Source: Acidobacteriaceae bacterium
GTDB lineage: Bacteria > Acidobacteriota > Vicinamibacteria > Vicinamibacterales > CAVVIG01
Direction of reading: 5' to 3'
DNA length: 27,327 bases
Assembly (NCBI GenBank): GCA_031274845.1
Contig: JAISPN010000153.1
Span: 1 to 27,327 of the forward strand
Shown here: piece after piece, positions 15,631 through 22,876 of the stretch
How positions within the stretch are numbered: the first letter of the stretch is position 1
Layout of the letters: every line of letters starts with the position of its first letter
Made by a program: the position numbers and the translations under genes
The notes under the pieces: generated by a model
The model's input: the letters and a program-made list of their open reading frames with translations, nothing else
Database searches by the model: none
What the model was told of the DNA's origin: nothing

Positions 15631-15823
15631 CGTCGACTGTGCTGGCTGGCAAGGCTCATGTTCACGTTGCCGCCGGCGATGTGGCTGGCGGCATCCTGAA
15701 TCTCCGTGCAGACGCGGTGAGACTGCTGGCTGTCGTGTCCGGCGCGAGTTGTTGCTCGTGCCGCCCGGCGAGGATGCGCCGCTGTCGACGGCGAGAAGCG
15801 TGACGATTTGGGCCGTGGCAATG

Positions 15824-15893
15824 CAGCTTCGCCCTCTCGCCTACAGCGGTGGTCTACAAAGAGCGAAGAACGGCAGATCCGTCATGCAATCCA
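15824..15893. repeat. Diverged repeat, copy 2
   Basis: This is the second copy of the element at 15192, in the same orientation, about 630 bp away. It keeps CAGCTTCGCCCTCTCGC, the inverted tips CTTCGC (15827-15832) and GCGAAG (15863-15868), and a similar end. It is a few bases longer. Immediately to the right (15900-15990) are further GC-rich partial palindromes around CTCCC/GGGAG and TCCTCC/GGAGGA. Confidence 0.7.
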
Positions 15894-16050
15894 CGCCACG
15901 CGAATCTGTTGTTCCAGTAGGGGCGCCATCCTCCCTTGCAGGGGGAGATCCTCCGGGTTCAGCGCGCCGGCGCGGGAGGACGCGTTCCCGCTGGTTCTGT
16001 CGGCACGTTTTGTCATCCGACCGAAACGAGTTGTGCGCAGGTACGCTCTG

Positions 16051-16374
16051 TTATCGGCATGATGTTACTGACGCGAATAACAGCAAAAACAGAGTTGGTA
16101 TCGCAAGGATAGAGGCCACCGCAATTGCCTGACGGGTGCGCGCTCTTGCCCGGAGTTCCAGACTTCCACCCACGACCGTGGTCAAGACGCACAGGATGAC
16201 AAACTGGGGGGCCATGCTGAACACGCTCGCCATGTTGGGCGAACCCATCGTGCGATCGGCCACGCCAGACAAAAACAGGTAGCCCGCAATGGACGCCACC
16301 ACGACGTCGACCGCCCAGAGCGGCCAAAACCAGAATTTCACCTCAACACTCCACAGCGCGTTGAATAAAGTCAC
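16051..16374 (-). CDS. Small predicted membrane protein, function unknown
   Basis: A 107-residue frame with three likely membrane helices: about 14-37 (FWFWPLWAVDVVVASIAGYLF), 54-71 (APQFVILCVLTTVVGGSL) and 82-102 (QAIAVASILAIPTLFLLLF), joined by short charged loops. That regular pattern supports a real gene. The start is GTG at 16372-16374 without a clear ribosome binding site. It ends in a Cys-Arg tail at the island border. I do not recognise the family. It is divergent from the toxin-antitoxin genes and could share their upstream region. Confidence 0.5.
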   Translation of the reverse strand: MTLFNALWSVEVKFWFWPLWAVDVVVASIAGYLFLSGVADRTMGSPNMASVFSMAPQFVILCVLTTVVGGSLELRARARTRQAIAVASILAIPTLFLLLFASVTSCR

Positions 16375-16408
16375 CGAGCAAGGCTAACTAATTGTTTCGA
16401 GATGCGTA

Positions 16409-16428
16409 ACCCTCCCATTTAGGAGGGT
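16409..16428 (+). promoter_or_regulatory. Candidate antitoxin operator palindrome
   Basis: ACCCTCC (16409-16415) and GGAGGGT (16422-16428) form a perfect 7-bp inverted repeat with a 6-nt spacer, 38 bp before the antitoxin start. Phd/YefM antitoxins commonly repress their own operon through such short palindromes. It also lies upstream of the divergent small membrane protein gene. Confidence 0.45.
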
Positions 16429-16465
16429 AGATGTTGTGACTTCGTTGTGGTTACATGGGCGTGTT

Positions 16466-16708
16466 ATGAAAAAGGTTCAGATTCGCGAGGCGAAAGCACG
16501 CTTCTCTGCGCTGGTGGAGGCGGCCGGGCAGGGCCGGCCCACGACCATTACCAGGCATGGGCAGCCAGCAGCCGTCCTGATTCCTGTGGCCGACGCGCGC
16601 CGGATCTATCCCGAGGACAGGCCATCGTTTGCCGATCTCCTGCTCGCGTTTCCCGGCGAGATCGAGATCGCACGCGATCGGTCACCGCTGCGCAAGGTCG
16701 ATCTATGA
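16466..16708 (+). CDS. Type II antitoxin, Phd/YefM family
   Basis: An 80-residue protein. The start at 16466 gives MKKVQIREAKARFSALVEAA, the standard Phd/YefM N-terminus; the frame extends a little upstream without homology. Residues 1-50 form the DNA-binding dimer domain ('TTITRHGQPAAVLIPV' is the family's signature strand). Residues 55-80 form the flexible tail that would block the toxin. Its TGA overlaps the toxin ATG (ATGA at 16705-16708), the usual coupling for such pairs. It should neutralise the toxin and repress the operon. Confidence 0.92.
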   Translation: MKKVQIREAKARFSALVEAAGQGRPTTITRHGQPAAVLIPVADARRIYPEDRPSFADLLLAFPGEIEIARDRSPLRKVDL

Positions 16709-17145
16709 GCACGGGTTATCTGCTCGATACCTCTGTTCTTTCCATGCTGGTGCCCGGAACGGTCGAGGAGCACGGCCGATTCGCTGATTGGGTGCGGGCG
16801 CACGGCGATCGTCTGTTCATCTCCGCCATCACCATCACCGAGATCGAACAGGGGATCGGCACACTCCGCCAGCATGGGAAGGTGACTCGAGCCGAGGTGC
16901 TGGATCGCTGGCTTGCTGCGCTGCTGGAGCATGGCGCTGGACAGATCGTGGCGTTCGACCACGCCATCAGCCAAGCCGCAGGCCGGCTCTCCGGCAACGG
17001 TTTGGTTATCGGGAGCCGTCCGGGCTTTGCCGAGGTTGGTATCGCGGCCACGGCTCTGGTGCGTAACCTCGTGCTGGTGACGCGCAACCGCAGATATTTC
17101 GAGCCGTTCGGCATGACGGTTGTCGATCCGGAACGCGTGCCCTGA
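16705..17145 (+). CDS. PIN-domain ribonuclease toxin, VapC/FitB family
   Basis: A 146-residue PIN-domain protein, the usual length for VapC. It begins MSTGYLLDTSVLSML with the first acidic residue at Asp8. Glu46 lies in 'ISAITITEIEQGIG', the second conserved acidic position. The third active-site acid, normally Asp in 'ADxxIAATA', is Glu110 in 'FAEVGIAATALV', a conservative change. The C-terminal 'LVTRNRRYFEPFG' keeps the family's Asn but has no Asp before the Phe. By family knowledge these toxins cleave tRNA or rRNA when freed from the antitoxin. The pair is compact and adjoins the hairpin island, consistent with acquisition by transfer. Confidence 0.92.
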   Translation: MSTGYLLDTSVLSMLVPGTVEEHGRFADWVRAHGDRLFISAITITEIEQGIGTLRQHGKVTRAEVLDRWLAALLEHGAGQIVAFDHAISQAAGRLSGNGLVIGSRPGFAEVGIAATALVRNLVLVTRNRRYFEPFGMTVVDPERVP

Positions 17146-17159
17146 ACGGGATTCTGAGT

Positions 17160-17879
17160 ATGACGGAACGATCCATGTCCAGTAATCCTGAAACCAACAC
17201 CGCTGCCGGCGAATCGTTACTGCCCGCGCCGGTCCTGATTGTCGAGGACGAGCCGTTGATGCAGGAGCGGCTGCGCGCGATCCTGACGACGTTGGGATAT
17301 ACCGCCGAGGCGTTGTTTGTCGCCGGGAGCGTCAAAGACGCGCGCGTGCTGCGCACGGCGCAGCCGTTTGCGATCGCGCTTGTCGACATCCATCTGCCGG
17401 ACGGCTCTGGCATCGATCTGATCCACGACTGGCATGAGGACGATCCGGCGTTGCTGATGCTGGTGGTGTCGGCGTGGAGCGCCAGTGCGCTGATCGTGTC
17501 GGCGATTCAGGCGGGCGCCACAGGCTATTTGCTCAAGCAGCGCGACGATACCGAGATTGCGATGTCGCTCCGATCGGCGCTCGGCGGCGGCGCGCCGATC
17601 GACCCGTTCGTGGCGCGCCATATTCTGTCGATGGTCGCGCGTGATCTGTCGCACGATGACGCGCCATCGGCGCCTGTGCCGCGCGGACAGCTCACTCCGC
17701 GCGAGATTGAAATTCTTGACCTGGTGAGTCAGGGCCTGACCAACAAGGAAATTGCGGAATCGCTATGTCTGTCGAGCACGACCATCGGGTGGTATACGAA
17801 GAGCATCTACAAAAAACTGGCCGTCTCGTCGCGCACGCAAGCAGTGTTCGCGGCGCGGGCGCGTGGCTTGTTGTCCTGA
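17160..17879 (+). CDS. NarL/FixJ-type response regulator
   Basis: A 239-residue two-domain regulator. The receiver spans about 24-142, with acidic pocket Glu29-Asp30, phospho-acceptor Asp76 ('ALVDIHLPDGSG'), Ser104 and Lys126 ('GYLLKQ'). A Pro-rich linker leads to a LuxR-type HTH at 176-239 ('LTPREIEILDLVSQGLTNKEIA', then 'IYKKLAVSSRTQAV'). All key residues are present, so phosphorylation-controlled DNA binding is expected. Its likely partner is the histidine kinase gene that overlaps its 3' end. It begins 14 bp after the toxin gene and so may be co-transcribed with it, although it probably has its own promoter. Confidence 0.93.
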   Translation: MTERSMSSNPETNTAAGESLLPAPVLIVEDEPLMQERLRAILTTLGYTAEALFVAGSVKDARVLRTAQPFAIALVDIHLPDGSGIDLIHDWHEDDPALLMLVVSAWSASALIVSAIQAGATGYLLKQRDDTEIAMSLRSALGGGAPIDPFVARHILSMVARDLSHDDAPSAPVPRGQLTPREIEILDLVSQGLTNKEIAESLCLSSTTIGWYTKSIYKKLAVSSRTQAVFAARARGLLS

Positions 17880-19708
17880 TCGCGTTCATCATGCTGCCCT
17901 GCGTCTGCCGTGCGGCGGAGCCGGGTGGATTCTGCGATGTTCGTGTGGAGGCGGCGCGTTCCGGCTGGGACGCCGAGGCCGCGCCGGCGGACGGCTGGGT
18001 GAACGTCACGCTGCCGGACCAATGGACGGCGCACTGGCCGAATTTCGACGGCGTGGTCTGGTACCGTCTGAGTTTCGATGGCGCGTGCGCGCACGGCCAA
18101 CCGTTAGCCGCGTGGATCGACTTCCTGAACATGGCTGGCGCGGTGTACCTGAACGGCACACTGCTCGACCGCGATCGATCGCTGGTTGAACCGCTGACGC
18201 GCGCCTGGAACATGACGCGCTACATGCCGTTACCGGCGCCGCTGCTCAAGCCGGACGGCAACATCTTGCTGGTGCGCGTGTCGGGCATTGCCGCCTATCA
18301 GCCGGGTTTAGGTCCCACCGTCATCGGCGACGCCTCGGCCGTCCGGCCGCTCTACGATCGGGCGTATCGCCTGCGGCACGATTTCCAGTTGTACAGCATG
18401 GCGGTCACGCTGACGTTGGGTTGCCTGTTCTTCATCATGTGGCTGCTCAGACGGAGCGAACGGATCTTTGGCTGGTATGCGCTGGAATCCTTCGCCTGGG
18501 CGCTGGTCGCGGTCAACCAGTCCGCGACCAGCACATGGCCGCTCGCCAGCACCGATGCTTGGGAAGCGGTGAACATGATCGCGCTCATCATCTACAGCGC
18601 CAGCTTCACGATGTTCACGCTGAGTTTCGCGGATCGCAGGCTGCCGCGTCTTCAGGCGGCGCTGTGGCTGCTCACCGCGTGCCAAATAATCGCCATGGTG
18701 GTGGCGCCCCACGCGGCGATTGAGCCGGTGCGTGCGGTGCTCATGACGATGGTGGTGGCCAGCGTCATCATCACCTGCGTTGCGTTCATCGCCTTTGCGC
18801 TGACTAGCCGCCGTGCCGAGCATCTGGCGATGGCGTTGTGCATGATGTTCTTCATCGTTGTTGGCGTTCACGATTGGCTGGAATTTCTGGGCCTGTTCAG
18901 CAACAACATCTACTATTCAGCGCTGGCCTCTCAAGTCACGATGCTCGCCATGGCGCTGCTGCTGGCCGTGCGCTTCGTCGAAAGCCAGTGGCGGATCGAG
19001 AAGTTCAACGATGAACTCACCGCAAAGATCGCCGCGGCGCAGACCGAACTTGCCGAGACGCTGGGACGCCAGCACAAGCTGGAGATTACCAACGCGCACT
19101 TGCACGAGCGGCTGGCGCTCGCCTACGACCTGCACGATGGTCTGGGCGGCACGCTCATCAACAACATCATCGCGCTCGAACAGGCGCCGCGCGATCTGGC
19201 GGCCGAGCGTTTTCTGACGGTGCTGCGCGAGCTACGCGACGACCTGCAGGGCATCATCGAAGCGGTGGCGTCCGAGTCATCGTCTGCCGCGTCGTTGGCT
19301 GAGCTGATTGCGCCGTTGCGCCACCGGATCACGCAACTGTTCGAAGCGCGCGGCATCCGCTGCCGCTGGATTCTGCCGGAGGCTGGCGACATGCGCCTGC
19401 ACGATGTGCGGGTCGGCGCCGACGTGATGCGCCTCCTGCAGGAAGGGCTGACCAACGCGCTGCGCCATAGCGGCGCGACACACGTCGAGGTCACACTCGC
19501 CGCCTCCGGGACTACGCTCGCACTCTCGATCGTGGACAACGGCCGCGGCTTCGATCCGCACGCAGGATCCGCCGGCCTCGGCCTGCGTTCCATGCGCGCT
19601 CGCGCCGAACGTCTCAGCGGCACGTTCGGCATGCACTCCTCAGACAAGGGCACGACGCTGAGCGTGACGATTCCCGGCGTGGTGTCTACATCCGAACGCG
19701 GCCGGTAG
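17765..19708 (+). CDS. Membrane sensor histidine kinase (HisKA_3, NarX/DegS-like)
   Basis: A 647-residue sensor. After a signal peptide ('AWLVVLIAFIMLPCVCRA', about 33-51) there is an extracytoplasmic jelly-roll-like domain (about 52-195; 'WYRLSFDG', 'AGAVYLNGTLL') as in 7TMR-DISM sensors. A bundle of about seven membrane helices follows (about 205-400), then a short coiled coil. The HisKA_3 dimerisation region has His457 in 'YDLHDGLGG'. The HATPase has the N-box 'QEGLTNALRHSG' (about 558-569), G1 'DNGRGFDP' and G2 'GLGLRSMRAR'. It probably phosphorylates the NarL-type regulator just upstream. The start is uncertain: the signal peptide demands a start well upstream of the ATG at 17891, so the gene overlaps the regulator by about 90-115 bp (ATG 17765 or GTG 17789). 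Confidence 0.9.
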   Translation: MSVEHDHRVVYEEHLQKTGRLVAHASSVRGAGAWLVVLIAFIMLPCVCRAAEPGGFCDVRVEAARSGWDAEAAPADGWVNVTLPDQWTAHWPNFDGVVWYRLSFDGACAHGQPLAAWIDFLNMAGAVYLNGTLLDRDRSLVEPLTRAWNMTRYMPLPAPLLKPDGNILLVRVSGIAAYQPGLGPTVIGDASAVRPLYDRAYRLRHDFQLYSMAVTLTLGCLFFIMWLLRRSERIFGWYALESFAWALVAVNQSATSTWPLASTDAWEAVNMIALIIYSASFTMFTLSFADRRLPRLQAALWLLTACQIIAMVVAPHAAIEPVRAVLMTMVVASVIITCVAFIAFALTSRRAEHLAMALCMMFFIVVGVHDWLEFLGLFSNNIYYSALASQVTMLAMALLLAVRFVESQWRIEKFNDELTAKIAAAQTELAETLGRQHKLEITNAHLHERLALAYDLHDGLGGTLINNIIALEQAPRDLAAERFLTVLRELRDDLQGIIEAVASESSSAASLAELIAPLRHRITQLFEARGIRCRWILPEAGDMRLHDVRVGADVMRLLQEGLTNALRHSGATHVEVTLAASGTTLALSIVDNGRGFDPHAGSAGLGLRSMRARAERLSGTFGMHSSDKGTTLSVTIPGVVSTSERGR

Positions 19709-19808
19709 CAGGGCTGCTTATGAGTGCATGTCTTCGGTGCTGTCTTGCGTCAGGACCACACCACGACTCCAGAAACACACACGGCGCGTCAGCGCTGGAT
19801 TGTGTGAT

Positions 19809-20591
19809 CTAAAGCCAGCCGCGTCGCTTGTAGTAGAAGTAGCCAGCGATCTCGTGTGCGGCAAGAGCGCTTTCGCGCAGTCCCACGGCTGACGGCAACA
19901 GGCGGAGTGTCAGGCTGAGATCGTACTCCGTCTCGCGCGCCGCGGCGGGAAAGGCGTTGATGCCTGCGGCGCGGAACGCGCCAAGCGATCGGCGCATGTG
20001 GATGGACGAGGTCACGAGCACGATGTGTTCGACGTTGAGCGATGGGAGCAGCCGTTTGATCGCCAGCGCTTGATCGTGTGTATTTCGCGATTCGCGTTCG
20101 AGCACGATGCGATCGGCAGGAACACCAAGCCAGATGAGCACCGTTTGCATCGACACGGCTGCGGGTTCACGAGGCGCTTCGTCGAGTGCTTGTCCGCCCG
20201 CGCTCACGAGGTACGACGCGTTCAGCAGCGTGAACACGCGCGCCGCTTCAAGCGTGCGCTCCATGCCGATCGGATCTGGAAGCGAAACGATGTGACTGTC
20301 CCAGTCAAAGAACGTGTCGCTGCCGGAACCGAGCAGGACGACCGCGGTTGATCCTGACGGCACGTCGCTCGCCGTTAGCGCATGTGCGTACTCGGCTTCG
20401 ATCCGTCTGCTGACAGACCGTGAGACCGGATACCACCCGGCGATGGCGTAGAACGCAATGACAAGCAACAGCGCCACCCGTGGCGCTCGCGATCGCCGCG
20501 CGAGTAGTACCCAGACGCCGGTTGCGATGAGCGCGCTGATGAGACCGCTGGCCGAGAAGAGGAACCAAAGGAGATCGGCGCCGCTTCTCAT
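19809..20591 (-). CDS. YdcF/SanA-like membrane protein (DUF218)
   Basis: A 260-residue protein with two N-terminal membrane helices (about 7-31 and 38-55) and a DUF218 domain (about 82-225). The family's conserved stretches are present: 'STAVVLLGSGSD', 'YLVSAGGQ', 'RESRNTHDQALAIKRLL' and 'IVLVTSSIHMRRSLGAFRAAG'. In ElyC/SanA/YdcF proteins this domain is tied to envelope integrity and possibly to polysaccharide-lipid metabolism; the reaction is not firmly known. The ATG (20589-20591) overlaps the upstream stop by 4 bp, placing it third in an operon with the sigma-54 activator and the basic protein. It converges with the sensor kinase gene; the 100-bp gap between them shows no clear terminator. 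Confidence 0.88.
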   Translation of the reverse strand: MRSGADLLWFLFSASGLISALIATGVWVLLARRSRAPRVALLLVIAFYAIAGWYPVSRSVSRRIEAEYAHALTASDVPSGSTAVVLLGSGSDTFFDWDSHIVSLPDPIGMERTLEAARVFTLLNASYLVSAGGQALDEAPREPAAVSMQTVLIWLGVPADRIVLERESRNTHDQALAIKRLLPSLNVEHIVLVTSSIHMRRSLGAFRAAGINAFPAAARETEYDLSLTLRLLPSAVGLRESALAAHEIAGYFYYKRRGWL

Positions 20592-21100
20592 CGTGGTTTG
20601 CGTGGGCCGCGAGGTGGCCTGCCCGATCGCAGCGGCCGTGTGCCCGCGCCCGGCTTGTCACCGGTCATGGGCCGACGCTCGCGGCGTGGACCCTTGGGCC
20701 GCTCTTCTTTCGAGAATTTCGAGAACGGCCGTTCTCGATCCGGGAAGGGGCGATCGCGCTCCTGAAACCGGGGCTTGCGATCCGGTGTGGATCGGTCACG
20801 ATCCGCAGGCGGACGCGCGGAAGATTTTTTCTTGAACCGCGCGCGCGGGTCTTCGTGTTTCCCGCCCGGTCGCCAATCGGGACCGCGTTTTTCAAACGGA
20901 GGGCGGACGTTGCGGCTGGCCCACTGCGCCTGCTCTGGCGAATCCCACAGCTTCCCGCGCGAGAAATACCGCATCAGGATGGCAGGGTTCTTCCGCGCGA
21001 GTTGATTGAAGGTGGGGAGCAACTCCTCGCGGGTGTGCGCACGGAACGCCGTGGCCTTGCCGTCAATCAGAATCGTCCAGTACGCGTAACGCGGCGGCAT
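20588..21100 (-). CDS. Conserved small protein with basic low-complexity tail
   Basis: A 170-residue protein. Residues 1-70 look folded (MPPRYAYWTILIDGKATAFR, then 'RGKLWDSPEQAQWASRN'). Residues 75-170 are dominated by Arg, Lys, Pro and Asp (e.g. 'DRPFPDRERPFSKFSKEERP'), a disordered and strongly basic tail that could bind nucleic acid. The N-terminal half resembles small proteins I associate with Acidobacteriota, but I cannot name a family. Its ATG shares a base with the stop of the sigma-54 activator gene (TGATG), so the two are translationally coupled. The long basic tail makes RNA, DNA or ribosome association plausible; this is inference. Confidence 0.75.
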   Translation of the reverse strand: MPPRYAYWTILIDGKATAFRAHTREELLPTFNQLARKNPAILMRYFSRGKLWDSPEQAQWASRNVRPPFEKRGPDWRPGGKHEDPRARFKKKSSARPPADRDRSTPDRKPRFQERDRPFPDRERPFSKFSKEERPKGPRRERRPMTGDKPGAGTRPLRSGRPPRGPRKPR

Positions 21101-22467
21101 CAGTGCATCCTCTTCAGTTTTTCAACGAGTGTTGTGCGTTTCAGATTGAGCAATCGCGCGGCCTGTCCCTTGTTGCCACCCGTCCGTTCGAGCGCGCGCT
21201 GGATCAATTCGCGCTCGAGATTCCCGATGACGACCTCGATGTCGACGCCGTGCTCGGGCAGCGTCACGGCGCCGGGCGCCGGTTCGACATTGTCCCCTGC
21301 CAGTTCGGGGGGAAGATCGGCGAGATCGATCTGTCCACGGCTGCTGCCGAAGGCGACGGCATGTTCGATCGCGTTTTCAAGCTGCCGCACGTTGCCGGGC
21401 CACAGGTAATTCATCAGATGGCGCATCGCTGTCTGCGAAATCGTGACCGGTGTGTGCGCGCGGAATTTGTCGAGGAAATGTTGCGCCAATAACGGGATAT
21501 CCTCGCGCCGTTCGCGAAGCGCCGGCAACCTGACGGGGATGACGTTGAGCCGGTAGTAGAGATCTTCGCGGAACTGTCCATCGGCGACCATCCGCGCGAG
21601 ATCGCTGTTGGTGGCGGCGATGACCCGCACGTCGACCTTGATTGTGTGGGAATCGCCGACGCGCTCGAACTCGCGTTCTTGCAGCGCCCGCAGCAGCTTC
21701 GTCTGTAGCGCCACGCTCATCGTTCCCACTTCGTCAAGGAAGAGGGTGCCGCGGTGTGCCTGTTCGAAACGTCCCTGGCGGTTGACGACCGCGCCGGTAA
21801 AGGCGCCGCGGACGTGGCCGAAGAGTTCGGCTTCGAGCAGCGTTTCAGGAATCGCGCTGCAGTTGAGCGCGACGAACCGTTGCGCTCGCCGCGGCCCGTT
21901 GTGATGAATGGCCCGGGCGACAATTTCCTTGCCGGTGCCGGTTTCACCGGTGATGAGCACGGTGCTGTTTGTGCCGGTAATCGTTTCGAGCAGATGAAAG
22001 AGCCGCTTCATCACTGGACTCCGGCCGATGAGGCCGTCGAACCGATACCGCTCGTCCAGTTGCGCGCGAAGGTAGGCGTTTTCAGATTTCAGGCGCCGCT
22101 GTTCGAGTGCGGCGTTGAGCGTGTGCAGGAGCTCGTCGATCTGGAACGGCTTGTTCACGAAGTCCCAGGCGCCGCGGCGAATGATGTCGACGGCGGTTTT
22201 CACCGTTCCGTAGCCGGTGACGACAACCGCGACGATATCTGGATAGCGCTGCAACGCGTCCTGAACGACGGCCGCGCCGTCGACGCCGGGAAGATGCAGG
22301 TCGGTGACGAGGATGTCGTAGGCAAACTCAGCCAGCCGTGCAAGCGCCGCCTCGCCGGTGTCTGCCTGATCGACCTGATATCCGGCGTCGGCCAACTGCT
22401 CCGCGACGGCCACCCGCAGCGCTGTTTCGTCCTCAACGAGCAGGAGATGTTTCGCAGAATCAGTCAT
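21100..22467 (-). CDS. Sigma-54-dependent response regulator, NtrC family
   Basis: A 455-residue canonical enhancer-binding protein. The receiver (about 6-120) has acidic pocket Glu12-Asp13, Asp56 ('ILVTDLHLPGVDG') and Lys106 ('FVNKPF'). The AAA+ domain has Walker A GETGTGKE (174-181), an intact GAFTGA loop (221-226), Walker B 'GTLFLDEVG' (240-248), the sensor 'AATNSDL' and 'WPGNVRQLENAIEHAV'. The Fis-type HTH is at the C-terminus ('NKGQAARLLNLKRTTLVEKL'). It should activate sigma-54 promoters after phosphorylation, in contrast with the degenerate relative at 13025-14428. The partner kinase is not obvious; the hybrid kinase at 24362-25882 is the nearest candidate. It is the first gene of a three-gene minus-strand operon. 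Confidence 0.95.
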   Translation of the reverse strand: MTDSAKHLLLVEDETALRVAVAEQLADAGYQVDQADTGEAALARLAEFAYDILVTDLHLPGVDGAAVVQDALQRYPDIVAVVVTGYGTVKTAVDIIRRGAWDFVNKPFQIDELLHTLNAALEQRRLKSENAYLRAQLDERYRFDGLIGRSPVMKRLFHLLETITGTNSTVLITGETGTGKEIVARAIHHNGPRRAQRFVALNCSAIPETLLEAELFGHVRGAFTGAVVNRQGRFEQAHRGTLFLDEVGTMSVALQTKLLRALQEREFERVGDSHTIKVDVRVIAATNSDLARMVADGQFREDLYYRLNVIPVRLPALRERREDIPLLAQHFLDKFRAHTPVTISQTAMRHLMNYLWPGNVRQLENAIEHAVAFGSSRGQIDLADLPPELAGDNVEPAPGAVTLPEHGVDIEVVIGNLERELIQRALERTGGNKGQAARLLNLKRTTLVEKLKRMH

Positions 22468-22580
22468 TTACCGGACTGCCAAGAGTTTGACACAGGCAGG
22501 AGGCCGCGCCAACCCGGTCCTCTTCAGCGTGAAAGAAATGGTGCAAATGGCCTACAGCCTTCCACGCGACCTACCGATAC

Positions 22581-22595
22581 TCCTCCTCGGGAGGG
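22581..22595 (+). promoter_or_regulatory. Hairpin overlapping the ribosome binding site of the HTH gene
   Basis: CCTCC (22582-22586) pairs with GGAGG (22590-22594) across a 3-nt loop, extended by one T-G pair. The right arm is the Shine-Dalgarno GGAGGG that ends 9 nt before the ATG at 22605. Folding would hide the ribosome binding site, so translation of the small DNA-binding protein may be damped. The stem is short. Confidence 0.35.
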
Positions 22596-22604
22596 ACACC
22601 GCGT

Positions 22605-22826
22605 ATGGAGCGCAAAACCGTTCCGATCATGAAAGCGTGCGAAGTCGTCGGCGTCAGCCGGCGCACCATCTACAATTGGCTGTCATCGGGAAAAGTCGAA
22701 TATATCCGCACGGCAGGTGGGTCGATTCGCATCTTCGCGGATACGCTGTGGCGCGATCCAAACCAACCCGATCGCCCCATCAACGCCGACCCATGGCCCT
22801 CGCGGAGACAGCACCCGCAGGTCTAG
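22605..22826 (+). CDS. Small MerR/excisionase-type DNA-binding protein
   Basis: A 73-residue protein made almost entirely of a winged helix-turn-helix of the excisionase/MerR-like type: 'KACEVVGVSRRTIYNWLSSG' (10-29) is the HTH, and 'KVEYIRTAGGSIRIFADTLW' (30-49) the wing and following helix. A strong GGAGGG precedes the ATG. It is divergent from the sigma-54 activator operon, with 137 bp between the two starts, so it could regulate that intergenic region or the downstream DHp-like gene. No integrase or other excision partner is nearby, so a transcriptional role is more likely than excision. Confidence 0.88.
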   Translation: MERKTVPIMKACEVVGVSRRTIYNWLSSGKVEYIRTAGGSIRIFADTLWRDPNQPDRPINADPWPSRRQHPQV

Positions 22827-22876
22827 TTGGGCTCGAGTTTCCGGCCGCGTCATGATGACGACGGCCTTCAGGGTCG

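Larger units (their letters stand above)
15079..16050. other. Gene-poor island with hairpins and repeats
   Basis: No convincing gene is seen here. The first 400 bases or so are clearly AT-rich against the flanks, the later part is GC-rich again. Several short frames exist on both strands (for example on the minus strand at 15417-15821) but have compositions typical of chance frames and no recognisable domain. The island contains two copies of a diverged repeat, three strong inverted repeats and one terminator-like hairpin, each listed separately. It should hold the promoter of the lipoprotein-regulator pair, but no confident -35/-10 pair was found. A decayed mobile element or gene remnant is possible. 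Confidence 0.5.

Noticed and set aside
15417..15821. A 134-residue minus-strand reading frame in the intergenic island
   Set aside because: It is rich in Arg/Ser/His, changes character half-way, crosses the terminator-like hairpin and a palindrome, and has no recognisable domain or ribosome binding site.
15590..16000. A CRISPR array or integron attC cluster in the hairpin-rich island
   Set aside because: The repeats occur only twice, 630 bp apart, with no regular spacing, no cas genes and no integrase.
19709..19808. A terminator between the convergent sensor kinase and YdcF-like genes
   Set aside because: Only a 5-bp stem with a 2-nt loop (AGCAGGGCTGCT region) is present and no T-run follows.
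22487..22515. A perfect -35 TTGACA on the plus strand before the HTH gene
   Set aside because: The hexamer at the right spacing is CAACCC, nothing like a -10.
22468..22604. A sigma-54-like element on the minus strand (TTGGCGCG...TGCC) upstream of the NtrC-type gene
   Set aside because: The GG and GC are 11 nt apart rather than 10, and the flanks match poorly, so it was not listed as a promoter.
22605..22826. The small HTH protein as a phage excisionase marking a prophage
   Set aside because: No integrase, attachment site or phage gene lies nearby; the same fold is common in ordinary regulators.
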